A stretch of 64,000 bases of DNA from Amphiura filiformis (lineage: Eukaryota; Echinodermata; Ophiuroidea; Amphilepidida; Amphiuridae): the NCBI RefSeq assembly GCF_039555335.1, contig NW_027305496.1:1027001-1091000 (forward strand). The letters are read 5' to 3'. Both the position numbers and the translations under genes were made by a program. Shown piece after piece: positions 44,624-57,200 of this stretch. The notes under the pieces were generated by a model. It had not been told where the DNA came from and searched no databases. It saw only the letters and a list, made by a program, of their open reading frames with translations. Every line of letters starts with the position of its first letter. Positions within the stretch are counted from its first letter, which is position 1.

Positions 44624-45599
44624 ACCTAGCCGGGACACCGGCTAGGTCTTGTAATGCTATCGGATCTTTCTTTCTGCTTCTTTCTTCTGGCAACAAATTT
44701 CAAAATGCTTCTTCTCCTACATGTTACATCCTACAATGACGTCACTTGCACATATGCATCGGCTATATCCAGTGTCTATAGGATATTCACAAATTTGGGG
44801 TCAAAGGTCATTAAGGGGTCATTTCCGGTATAAAACCAAATATCTTCAAAATGCTTCTTCTCCTACATGTTACATCCTACAATGACGTCACTTGCACATA
44901 TCCATCGGCTATATCCAGTGCCTATAAATTATTCACAGAATTTGGGTCAAAGGTCATTAAGGGGGTCATTTCTAGTCTGAAAGCTAAAAATATTCAAAAA
45001 ATCACTGTTTTTACAAATTACATAGCAGAGTGTTGTCATTAGCACACATGCATTGCTACCAACCAGGATCGTTGGGGTGTCTACAGTTTTGGGGTCAAAG
45101 GTCATTAAGGGGTCGCTTCCGGTCAAAAACCAAAAATCATCAAATATGTTCATTTTTTTAAATCTCAAAACGTAACCAGACCAGAGTTGCATAAACTTCA
45201 TATATGCATTAGTGCTACCCGATGTGTGCACGGTATTTTTATTTTTTTGGTCCAATGTCATTTAGACGTCATTTCCGGTTTTAAGCTAAATAAGTTCAAG
45301 AATTTTTATCTCCATAACTAAGCATAGTAGATTTTTTTTATTTAAACTGTAACAATGCATTTTCGTGGTGTATATGAGGTTTTTTTTGTATTGGGGTCAA
45401 AGGTCATTAAGGAGGTCAAAACATCAAATTTGCAAAAAAATGTTTAAAATTACGGAAAAGTAGCTGTATCTCAGCCTATGGAAGACGGATAAAGCCCCTA
45501 CATGCTACAGTGATGCACCATTAATGTTATGAGATGTCCATAAACTTTAAGACTGGCATTTCCGGCTCCGGCTAGGTCCAGATCTGTAACCAGATCTAG
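44624..45599 (+). mobile_element. Nested element B3
   Basis: Starts two bases (TT) after the end of B2 with ACCTAGCCGGGACACCGGC and closes with CGGCTAGGTCCAGATCTG..CTAG at 45599. At 976 bp it is the compact reference copy of the B type. Confidence 0.6.
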
Positions 45600-48500
45600 T
45601 TCTTTCTTTCTTCTTTCTGTCGACCACATTCGTACGTATAACTCAGTCACGGGTTGACGTATTTTAACTAAACGTTGTCAGAAGGACCGTTGGCATTGCC
45701 CGCACATGTCATATGACTTTGAACTACGTGTGACCTTTGACCTAGATAAAGAGGTCAACAATGTGATTTTTCTTCAAAATGTATCTTCTCCTACAAACAA
45801 CATGCGATGATGACACGGTTTGGTCACATGACTCGTCTATGGTCGGTGTATATAGGGTGTTCATTGATAAGGGGTCAAAGGTCATTAAAGGGTCATTTCC
45901 GGTTACAGTCTGAAAAACTTGTAAATAATATTCAAAAAATCACTGTCTTTACAAATTACATAGCAGAGTGTCGCCATTATCACACATGCATTGCTACTAG
46001 ACGGGGTCTTTAGGATGCCTACAGTTTAGGGGTCAAAGGTCATTAAGGGGTTACTTCCGGTCAAAAACAAAATTATCAAAATGTTCAAAAAATTTTATCT
46101 CAAAAGATAAACAGACCAGAATAATATAACCATCATACATGAATCAGTGTTCCCTGATGTATGCATGGTATTTTTATTTTGGGGTCAAAGGTCATTAAGG
46201 GGTCACTTCCTGTTTTTAGCTGAATAATTTCAAGAATTTTTATCTCAAGAATTAAACATGTTAGAATTTTTTTAATTAAATTAGAACAATGCATTTTGTC
46301 GGTGTACATAGGGTTTTTTTTTTTTTGAGGTCAAATGTCAATAAGGGGGTCAAAAGGTCAATCAAAAATTTAAAAAATCAAAATCCATGTATAAGTTCCG
46401 ATTAAGCTGAAATTCACCAGGAATCTTTCTTATGACATCCTAAGCACAATGTAAGAGCAGTTGACCCCATCCGTGACCCAAGGGTCAAGTTATAGGGGTC
46501 AAAGTTCAAATTTCGAAATTGGTCCAATCGAGCTCAAATTCAACAGGAATTATTCTTACGACATTCTAAACATGTTAAAAATATTTATGACCCCAAAGGT
46601 CAAAGTTGAGGGGTCAAAGGTCAAATTTCTAAATTGCTCAAACTTGACCCATCAACAGGTCGGCTTGTGTGTCATGTCTCGCATGACAATTTCTATATAG
46701 CTCTTGTTTCTTTCTTTGTTTCTGTCGACCACATTCGTACGTATAACTCAGTCACGGGTTGACGTATTTTAACTAAACGTTGTCAGAAGGACCGTTGGCA
46801 TTGCCCGCACATGTCATATGACTTTGAACTACGTGTGACCTTTGACCTAGATAAAGAGGTCAACAATGTGATTTTTCTTCAAAATGTATCTTCTCCTACA
46901 AACAACATGCGATGATAACACGGTTTGGTCACATGACTCGTCTATGGTCGGTGTATATAGGGTGTTCATTGATAAGGGGTCAAAGGTCATTAAGGGGTCA
47001 TTTCCGGTTACAGTCTGAAAAACTTGTAAATAATATTCAAAAAATCACTGTCTTTACAAATTACGTAGCAGAGTGTCGCCATTAGCACACATGCATTGCT
47101 ACTAGACGGGGTCTTTAGGATACTTACAGTTTTGGGGTCAAAGGTCATTAAGGGGTCACTTCCGGTCAAAAACCAAAATTATCAAAAATGTTCAAAAAAA
47201 TTTTATCTCAAAAGATAAACAGACCAGAATAATATAACCATCATACATGAATCAGTGTTCCCTGATGTATGAATAGTATTTTTATTTTGGGGGTCAAATG
47301 TCATTAAGGGGTCACTCCCTGTTTTTAGCTGACGAACTTTAAGAATTTTTATCTCGAGAACTAAACATGTTAGAATTTTTTAATTATAATTGGAACAATG
47401 CATTTTGTCGGTGTACGTAAGGTTTTTTTTTCATGAGGTCAAAGGTCATTAAAGGGGTCAAAAGGTCAATCAAAAATTTAAAAAAATCAAAATCCATGTT
47501 TAAGTTCCGATTAAGCTGAAATTCACCAGGAATATTTCTTATGACATCCTAAGCGCAATGCAAGAGCAGTTGACCCCATCCGTGACCCAAGGGTCAAGTT
47601 ATAGGGGTCAAAGGTCAAATTTCGAAATTGGTCCAATCGAGCTCAAATTCGACAGGAATTATTCTTACGACATTCTAAACATGTTAAAAATATTTATGAC
47701 CCCAAAGGTCAAAGTTTAGGGGTCAAAGGTCAAATTTCTAAATTGCTCAAACTTGACCCATCAACAGGTCGGCTTGTGTGTCATGTCTCGCATGACTTTC
47801 TATATAGCTCTTGTTCTTCTTTCTTCTGTCGACCACATTCGTACGTATAACTCAGTCATGGGTTGACGTATTTTAACTAAACGTTGTCAGAAGGACCGTT
47901 GGCATTGCCCGCACATGTCATATGACTTTGAACTACGTGTGACCTTTGACCTAGATAAAGAGGTCAACAATGTGATTTTTCTTCAAAATGTATCTTCTCC
48001 TACAAACAACATGCGATGATGACACGGTTTGGTCACATGACTCGTCTATGGTCGGTGTATATAGGGTGTTCATTGATAAGGGGTCAAAGGTCATTAAGGG
48101 GTCATTTCCGGTTACAGTCTGAAAAACTTGTAAATAATATTCAAAAAATCACTGTCTTTACAAATTACATAGCAGAGTGTTGCCATTAGCACACATGCAT
48201 TGCTACCAACCAGGGTCTTTAAGGTGTCTACAGTTTTGGGGTCAAAAGGTCATTAAGGGGTCGCTTCCGGTCAAAACCAAAAATCATCAAATATTTTTAT
48301 TTTTTTTATCTCAAAACGTAGAGTAACATAAACTTCATATATGCATTAGTGTTACCAGATGTATGCACGGTATTTTTATTTTTTTGGTCAAAGGTCATTT
48401 AGACGTCATTTCCGGTTTTAAGCTAAATAACTTCAAGCATTTTTATCTCCATAACTAAGCATAGTAGATTTTTTAAATTTAAACTGTAACAATGCATTTT

Positions 48501-48753
48501 CTCGGTGTAGATGAGTTTTTTTTTTATATCGGGGTCAAAGGTCATTAAGGGGTCAAAACGTCAAATTTGCCAAACAAATTTTAAAATTACGGAAAAGTGG
48601 CTATATCTCAGCCTATGGAAGACGGATTAAGCCCCTATATGCTACAGTGATGGAAGTCTATAATAGCCTCGGCCCACATGGTCAAAGTTTAAGGTCAAAG
48701 TTCAAAGCCGTCTTGTGTGTCATGTCTCGCATGACTATTTGCTCTTGTTCTTT

Positions 48754-51700
48754 ACACAGCCGTGACGTTAGTCACGGCTGTGTCTTTTTTCTTACAGGTT
48801 CTTTCTTCTTTCTTTCTTTCTGCCGACCACTACATTTGCTCTAGCACTTACATGCTTGTACCGATTTTGACCTAACTTGGTCACAACCATCATTGACCAT
48901 GCTCCTACATGTCATATGAAACACGTGGGGTCAAAGGTCAAGCAGGGGTCATAGGGGTCAAAAACGTGATTTCAACTCAAAATGCTTCTTCTCTCACAGA
49001 TTACGTAGGAGAGTGACACCACTTGCACACATGCATTGTTATTATCCAGTGTCTATGGGGTCCTCACAGATTTGGGGTCAAAGGTCATTAAGGGGTCACT
49101 TCCGGTATAAAACGAAAAACCTTCAACAATTTTTATTTGCTAAGAAAAACATAGGACAGTAACGGTATGTTCACAAATAAATTGTAGTTAATCTGTGCAT
49201 ATGTGGTATTTTTTTATTTAGGGTCAAATGTCATTAAGGGCTACTTCCGGTATAAAACGAAATTCCTTTAAAATGCTTCTTCTCCCACAAATTACGTATG
49301 ACAGTGACGCCACTTGTACACATGCATTGTTATTACCCAGTGTCTATGGGGTCCTCACAAATTTGGAATCAAAGGTCATTAAGGGGTCACTTCCGGTATA
49401 AAACGAAAAACCTTCAAAATGTTTTATTTGCTAAGAAAAACATTGGAGGGTGATGGTATATTCACACGTGAATTGTGTTTACCTATTGTACATGTGGTAT
49501 TTTTTCATTTGGGTTCAAAGGTCATTAAGGGGTCACTTCCGGTCTGAGACGAAAAACCTTCAAAATGCCCCTTTCTGCCACAAATAACATAGCAAAGTGG
49601 TGCCACTTGGACCCATACATTGACATTAGCCAATGTCTATGGGCGTTTTATATATTTTGAGGTCAAAGGTCACTAAGGCGTCAAAACACGGCTGTGTTCG
49701 TGGTCTTAGACCACAGCTAAGTCTAGTTCTTCTTCTTCTTTCTGCCGACCACTACATTTGCTCTAGCACTTACATGCTTACACCGATTTTGACCTAACTT
49801 GGTCACAACCATCATTGACCAAGCCCCTACATGTCATATGAAACTTGTGGGGTCAAAGGTCACGCAGGGGTCATAGGGGTCAAAAACGTGATTTCAACTC
49901 AAAATGCTTCTTCTCTCACAGATTACGTAGGACAGTGACACCACTTGCACACATGTATTGTTATTATCCAGTGTCTATGGGGTCCTCACAGATTTGGGGT
50001 CAAATGTCATTAAGGGGTCACTTCCGGTATAAAACGAAAAACCTTCAAAATTTTTTATTTGCTAAGAAAAACATAGGACAGTAACGGTATGTTCACACAT
50101 AAATTGTAGTTACCCTGTGTATATGTGGTATTTTTTATTTAGGGTCAAAGGTCATTAAGGGCCACTTCCGGTATAAAACGAAATACCTTTAAAATGCTTC
50201 TTCTCCCACAAATTACGTAGGACAGTGACACCACTTGCACACATGCATTGTTAATACCCAGTGTCTATGGGGTCCTCACAAATTTAGGGTCAAAGGTCAT
50301 TAAGGGGTCACTTCCGGTATAAAACGAACAACCTTCAAAAAATTTTATTTGCTAAGAAAAACATAGGACAGTAACGGTATGTTCACACAAGAATTGTGGT
50401 TACCCAATTCATATGTGGTATTTCTTTATTTGGGGTCAAAGGTCATTAAGGGGTCACTTCAGGTCTGAGACGAAAAACCTTCAAAATGCCCCTTCTGCCA
50501 CAAATAACATAGCAAAGTGGTGCCACCTGCACCCATGCATTGACATTAGCCAATGTCTATGGGCGTTTTCATATATTTTGGGGTCAAAGGTCATTAGGGG
50601 TCACACCACGGCTGTGTTCGTGGGTTAGACCACAGCTAAGTCTAGTTCTTCTTTCTGCCGACCACTACATTTGCTCTAGCACTTACATGCTTACACCGAT
50701 TTTGACCTAACTTGGTCACAACCATCATTGACCATGCCCCTACATGTCATATGAAACTCGTGGTTTCAAAGGTCACGTAGGGGTCATAGGGGTCAAAAAT
50801 GTGATTTCAACTCAAAATGCTTCTTCTCTCACAGATTACGTAGGACAGTGACACCACTTGTACACATGCATTGTTATTACCCAGAGTCTATGGGGTCCTC
50901 ACAGATTTGGGGTCAAAGGTCATTAAGGGGTCACTTCCGGTATAAAACGAAAAACCATCAAATTTTTTTATTTGCTAAGAAAAACATAGGACAGTAACGA
51001 TATGATCACACATAAATTGTAGTTACCCTGTGTATATGTGGTATTTTTTATTTAGGGTCAAAGGTCATTAAGGGCCACTTCCGGTATAAAACGAAATACC
51101 TTTAAAATGCTTCTTCTCCCACAAATTACGTAGGACAGTGACACCACTTGCACACATGCATTGTTATTACCCAGTGTCTATGGGGTCCTCACAGATTTGG
51201 GGTCAAAGGTCATTAAGGGGTCACTTCCGGTATAAAACGAAAAACCTTCAAAATTTCTTATTTGCTAAGAAAAACATAGGACAGTAACGGTATGTTCACA
51301 CATAAATTGTAGTTACCCTGTGTATATGTGGTATTTTTTATTTAGGGTCAAAGGTCATTAAGGGCCACTTCCGGTATAAAACGAAATACCTTTAAAATGC
51401 TTCTTCTCCCACAAATTACGTAGGACAGTGACACCACTTGCACACATGCATTGTTATTACCCAGTGTCTATGGGGTCCTCACAGATTTGGGGTCAAAGGT
51501 CATTAAGGGTCACTTCCGGTATAAAACGAAAAACCTTCAAAAATTTTTACTTGCTAAGAAAAACATAGGACAGTAACGGTATATTCACACATGAATTGTG
51601 GTTACCCAATTCATATGTGGTATTTTTTGATTTGGGGTCAAATGTCATTAAGGGGTCACTTCCGGTCTGAGACGAAAAACCTTCAAAATGCCCCTTCTGC

Positions 51701-51848
51701 CACAAGTAACATAGCAAAAGGGTGCCACGTGCACCCATGCATTGACAAAAGCCAATGTCTATGGACGTTTTCATATATTTTGGGGTCAAAGGTCATTAGG
51801 GGTCACAGCACGGCTGTGTTCGTGGACTTAGACCACAGCTAAGTCTAG
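48754..51848 (+). mobile_element. Nested element A2 with three tandem bodies
   Basis: Opens with the A hairpin at 48754-48783, seven bases after the end of D. The A closing (CGGCTGTGTTCGTGG...AGTCTAG) occurs three times, ending at 49726, 50645 and 51848. Each later body restarts TTCTT..CTGCCGACCACTACATT without an opening hairpin, so the last two units look like tandem copies rather than separate insertions. Confidence 0.58.
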
Positions 51849-52915
51849 TTCTTTCTTCTTCTGGCAACACGTGCGTGACTTGCCACGTTTCGCCCTAGCT
51901 ATGTTATGCTTTGACCGATTTTGACCATACTTAGTCACAAACACCACTGACCATGTCCCCACATATGACATGACATTGAACTCCATTTGACCTTTGACCT
52001 GCTCACAATGGCAAAAATGTGATTTTTACTCTAAAATGCTTCTTCTTCCACAAATAACATGTGATGGTGACATGCTTAGGTCATGTGACTTGACTTTGGT
52101 CTGTGTCTATAGGGTGTTCACAGATAAGGGGTCAAAGGTCATTAAGGGGTCATTTCCGGTCTGAAAGCTAAAAATATTCAAAAATCACTGTTTTTACAAA
52201 TTACATAGCAGAGTGCTGTCATTAGCACACATGCCTTGCTACTAACCAGGGTCTTTGTGGTGTCTACTGTTTTGGGGTCAAAAGTCATAAGGGGTCGCTT
52301 CCGGTCAAAAACCAAAAATCATCAAATATGTTCATTTTTTTTAATCTCAAAACGTAACCAGACCAGAGTGACATAAACTTCATATATGCATTAGTATTAC
52401 CCGACGTATGCATGGTATTTGTATTATTTTGGTCAAAGGTTATTTAGACGTCATTTAGACGTCATTTCCGGTTTTAAGCTAAGTAACTTCAAGAATTTTT
52501 ATCTCCATAACTAAGCATAACAGATTTTTTAAATTTAAACTGTAACAATGCATTTTCACGGTGTATATGAGGTTTTTTTTATATTGGGGTCAAAGGTCAT
52601 TAAAGAGGTCAAAACGTCAAACTTGCCAAAAAATGTTTAAAAATACGGAAATGTAGCTGCATCTCAGCCTATGGAAGACGGATAAAGCCCCTACATGCTA
52701 CAGTGATGCACCATTAATGGTGTAGCCAGTCAAAGGTCAAACTTTAAGTTAAGACTGGCATTTCCGGCCCCGGCTAGGTCCAGATCTGTAACCAGATCTA
52801 GTTTCATCTGTTTTACCTTCGCTCTGGCAGCAGTGAAGGGGAGGATGGCTCCCCCATGGTACATTTGTCCTCCTTCTTAACCCTCCCCATGTTGTATGCT
52901 GCCGAATTTGAATTT

Positions 52916-53170
52916 GTGACACGATCTGGTCCATGGGGGCCAAAGGAGGCATTTTTGAAAATTGAGCTACTGTAATTATTATATTATACATACAATAGGC
53001 TATCATTTACTGAAAACACCAAATGTCTAGCATACTTGGTTCTAAAGTTATGACGTTTTTTGATGGCTATTTTCTTATGTATTTCACGGTTTTACATAAG
53101 GTATATTATTACCTTTATCTCAGTTTCAAATTTGCCGCTTTTGGCCCCCATGGACCAGTTCGTGTCACAT
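52916..53170. repeat. Inverted repeat of about 50 bp
   Basis: GTGACACGATCTGGTCCATG and GGGGCCAAAGGAGGCA at the left, inverted at 53125-53170. It may be a foldback element; limits unclear. Confidence 0.6.
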
Positions 53171-53331
53171 TTGGAGAAGGGAGGGGGAGGGGAATTAGGT
53201 GGGGTAAGGGATAAGGGGGTTGCGAAAGAGGGAAAGAAAATAAAGCATTGCTGTTTCATTACGCTTTCCGTTGTAGAGTGGAAATATGGAATTTACAAAG
53301 TTACTATTTCCCGGGTAATATTTGCTTTAAT

Positions 53332-53962
53332 AATTGAATATATGAATACAAAAGCCACCCAAGTCCATACTTTGGCCAAATTGAGTTAAGCATGGGAAAG
53401 TGTTGCTATACATAGGCCTGTCATATGTATGAAAGAACAACTCAAATTCATCCTCTCTGTCTATGGAGCATGTGAAAAATAGCATGTATGAAAGAATTAA
53501 CCCGTGATTTGAGTCTTTTAACACATTGATTTAAATCCAATGTATATGTATGTATAAAAGTCCACTTGTAACACATTCATTGCTGGAGAGTGACTTTTGA
53601 AAAAAAAATGGGTTTAATCAAGGAAAGTGTGTGGTTTATATTACATGGCAGAATGTTTATCAACATTATACATAACTGTGTGCTTTATTTTGTATTATCT
53701 TACTAGTGGTAATCTCATTCCAACATTATTGTCTTAGTATATGATTAAAAAAAACACCCAAGTCCAGAATTTAAAATGAACCCCACGAAGTCCCTGAAAT
53801 GCTAATCGTCATACCTAATACAGTTTAACCCACCCATTTGCACGTACAACTTACCATATTGACCAGGTAAATCTAACTGAAGGAATTAAAATGATACACA
53901 GGTTTATTTCTCAAAATCACTTCCCATGGACTTGGGTGGGTTTTGGATTCATGTATTCAATT
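53332..53962. mobile_element. TIR element, family Q second copy
   Basis: AATTGAATATATGAATACAA plus AAGCCACCCAAGTCCATA, inverted at the right. It matches 31483-32110 with scattered differences; it ends 265 bp before the signal-peptide exon. Confidence 0.85.
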
Positions 53963-54226
53963 GAACATTTATTAAATGATATAGACCTGTATAACTATCA
54001 CAAGAATATTACTTTCTATTAGTTTCAAAATAATATAATAAGGTGATTCGCGCTGGTTCAGGACATAATCCTTTGTTGAGAAGTAAAGCGAGTTACGAAC
54101 CCGTTTACGAAGCGCCTACGCAGATATTTAGAATGAGGAAATATTTAAACATATTTACAAGTTGAACAACTTTCTGTGTTCATTTATGTTCTGTATAGAT
54201 TAGCATTCGGTTTCTTGACACTAGCC

Positions 54227-57200
54227 ATGAATGACCAGATATTGATGTGTGTCTTTGGTCTTCTTCATCTAAACATTCGTACCAAAGGTAACGTGTATTT
54301 TGCAAGCCTGATTTAGCCATGGATCAGTTAACAGTTCAATTTTTGACATCCTATATCGACATCGCCGTTCCAACCACCTTGTTTTGTTTTTGTGTTTTTG
54401 TGTTTGTTTGTTTGTTTGTTTGTTTGTTTGTTTGTGTGTTTGTTTGTTTATTTGTTTGGGGGAACTTAAAATTTCTGGGGAAAAGACGAAAAACATTCCC
54501 CGTTTGCATCATTTTGACCCGGTATTATCGGAGGGTATTATACATTTACCACGTCTTAGAGAGAAGATGTGTACTGTCTTTTTGCCAAGTCTTTTGGCTT
54601 AAATAAGGCTTTATTGGCACGGTGTGCTCACGTAGCAAACACACATTTTGTATTTCACACTAGTTTGGCCCATACTCCGGGTGAAAAGGTCTCTATTGGG
54701 ATAAACATTTTTGTATGTTACACTACTTTTTGGCCCATGACAACCTCTTGTCACACTTTCACGATATCCGACGGATACCTAACAAGCGCTACGAAGTGTG
54801 CCTCTTCACACCTTACGAAATGCTTCTACTAGGCTACAATTATTTCCTCTTACTTAATAAAAAGAAACGAAACAAGTTAGATTTAAAATTCTACCAAGGA
54901 TCGACCGGGTTCGAACCAGCAACCTATCGCTCTATAGTCGAGAGACTCCACACTACAGCCTGTCTCAAAAAAAATTGTGCAAGTGAAAAGCGCCCTCTTG
55001 GGCAATTAGAAAATACCGTTGTGACATAATGCTTACATCAACGTCAAGGGCACAGTCGTAGCTCTCTCATACCGTTTGTTCTGTTCAATTTGCTCTTTTT
55101 AATCTCGAGATATGTTTAGTTAACAACGAAAGGGTAAAATCACAATTGTGCCACTTTTACTAGGGAATAGGGCTGGTACGGGTAAATCAATGATAGCTGA
55201 TGTTGATGCGTCTAATGCACTCCCCCTTCGGATTAGACGCATCAACACCGGCGCGCGTGCATTATTTTGTCTAATTTCATTAATTTGTCTAATTTCATGA
55301 ACTTGTCAAAGTTCATTAACCTATAAGTGTGCAATATTATTTTGTTTGTCTTTTAACATGTCTTGAATGACAAATGAGAACAGTATACCATGGTAAAATC
55401 ATTGACATGCAGATGTATTTAATTCTACAGCAGAATGTGAAATATTTATTTATCGTTTAATTTGTCGTAAGTGGAAAAAGAGAACTATTATAACTTTATC
55501 ATGATAAACATTAAAAACAATTATGTATTGTTGTGTAATTGATGCATTCTTTTAATTTCACAAAGGAACTCTTGATAAACTTGATGCTATCATTGAGTTA
55601 CATGTACAGCCCTCTTCCTAGTAAAAGTGGCACAATTGTGATTTTACCCTTTCGTTGTTAAGTAAGCATATCTCAAGATTGAAACAAGCAAATTGAACAG
55701 ACTAAACGGCATTTGAGAGCTAAGTCTATGCCCTTGACGTTGATGTAAGCATTATGTCACAACGGTATTTTCTAATTGTCACAGAGGGCGCTTTTCACTT
55801 GCACAATTTTTTTTGAGACAGGCTGTATGCTACAAGTGGTTGTGCTAGAAAGCCGTCTATTTGGTATACTTATTGTTTACGGAATAAAGCGCGCGTACAC
55901 GGTATACTATTACTATTACTATTACTATTACTATTACTATTACTATTACTATTACTATTACTATTACTATTACTATTACTATTAATATTACTATTAATAT
56001 TACTATTAATATTACTATTAATATTACTATTACTAGTATCATATTACCAATGAATAACCCTGACCCTAAACCTAACCCTAATCCAAACACTAACCCTATA
56101 CCTACCCCTAACACTAACCCTAACCCTAATAAAACACACTGCGCCGTGCAAAACAGGTACGCCGGACAAAACAGGTACCTGATCAAATCCCAAAAAACAC
56201 CTGTTGATGGCTACAAGCGAGCTAAAATGTGACAACGCACACCGTCGACGTCCTATATGATAAATATAAATTTAATACTCCGTTGGTGAGCGACGGGCGA
56301 GTGGTAGTGAGCGACAGGCGAGTGGTATTTCACTGAACGCAAGAAAAGGAGTTCTATCTGATTGGCTAGCAATCGATCGCTTAGGTCGCTCAGTAGTCAA
56401 CTACAAACTCATGCATTCAATTCGATTGAAATCGATTATTCTATTATTGACGAAGATAAAGAGCGTGATAGTGTGTCAATAATGTACATTGTATTGCAGC
56501 TGGATTTTACATACATTCCTTTATATTATTATTTCTCAAAGAGTTGAATATGATCACAATTTTTACCCAGGATTTCACATTTTTTACCCGCTAATTGCAG
56601 TTAAACATATCCACAGCAAAATACCGGTCCTCACTAATTAGTACATTTAATTTCCAGTTAGTACATTTAAACGAAACCTGTGATTTACGTGACAACAAAT
56701 AAAATTTTCTTACAATAGAAATATCATATGGGATACTGATATGGTAGGCCGCAACCGCCACAACGTGGAGCTGCTACGCGTAGCTGACTTTTTGTTCCGT
56801 GGAGCCAAATTGACCAATCATGTTAGAGTTTTCATTACTCGGAGGTAAAACTGACCAATCAAGTACGACTTACTCATTACGTGAAGCGAATTTAGTCATT
56901 AAGAATTTGCCAGACGAGCTTCACGTAGTTGCAAGATATCCTCGGTCACGATAGTTATGATTCAAAAAGTAATTTATGAAAAGTACGAACCGACTTATTA
57001 TTAAGATGGACATGCACTCACAAGAAATTCATACAGTATTGTACACAACTATATAGCTAGGCAGAGTGGTGGTAAACCATGCACACAATTCTGCGATCTT
57101 CAGTGTACGCCGGGAGCTGATTTGTACATCTTGCGCGGCGTGGCCTGCGGAATTCGACCTTCAGCAAACCAATTCGGATTTACTTTATATACTAGTAGTA

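Larger units (their letters stand above)
38974..46706 (+). mobile_element. Nested element C2
   Basis: A second identical opening hairpin at 38974-39000, after GGCGTTCTT of C1. The paired closing is at 46658-46706; its body is 45600-46706, beginning with the family sequence TCTGTCGACCACATTCGTA. Confidence 0.52.
38927..47813 (+). mobile_element. Nested element C1
   Basis: Opens with ACAAGCCGACG..CGTCGGCTTGT (38927-38953). As the outermost C copy it should close with the last C tag at 47768-47813 (GGTCGGCTTGTGTG, hairpin, GCTCTTG). Its body is 46707-47813. Pairing of individual C openings with closings is inferred from nesting order. Confidence 0.52.
38135..48747 (+). mobile_element. Nested element D
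   Basis: Opens with ACAAGACGGCATT..AATGCCGTCTTGT (38135-38164) and closes with GCCGTCTTGTGTG, the hairpin GTCATG-TCTCG-CATGAC and GCTCTTG at 48747. Its own body is about 47814-48747 plus its first 50 bp; the rest is inserted elements. Confidence 0.6.
38083..52801 (+). mobile_element. Nested array of hairpin-tagged Helentron/HINE-like elements (outermost element B1)
   Basis: The outer element opens with the hairpin CCTAGCCGTGAC..GTCACGGCTAGG at 38084-38111 and closes at 52765-52801 with the tag CGGCTAGGTC, the hairpin AGATCTG-TAAC-CAGATCT and CTAG. Its own body is split: the 5' end to about 38134, and 51849-52801, where TTCTTCTGGCAACA resumes as in the intact relative B3. Everything between is later insertions. 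The flanks read CATT before the start and TTTC after the end, a T-T junction. Subterminal inverted tag, 3' hairpin, CTAG end, T-T insertion and central tandem repeats are features described for Helentron-type Helitron-like elements; no transposase is encoded. Class assignment is inference. Confidence 0.6.

Noticed and set aside
38851..52300. Many 60-100 codon frames in the nested array
   Set aside because: Each recurs because the repeat unit recurs; stops interrupt them in sister units and no domain is recognisable.
38083..52801. CRISPR-like array
   Set aside because: The repeats are 120-170 bp apart with related, not unique, spacers, in a eukaryotic transposon context.
55776..56186. Tyr-rich and Val/Ile-rich frames
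   Set aside because: Translation of (ATTACT)n and CCCTAA repeats.
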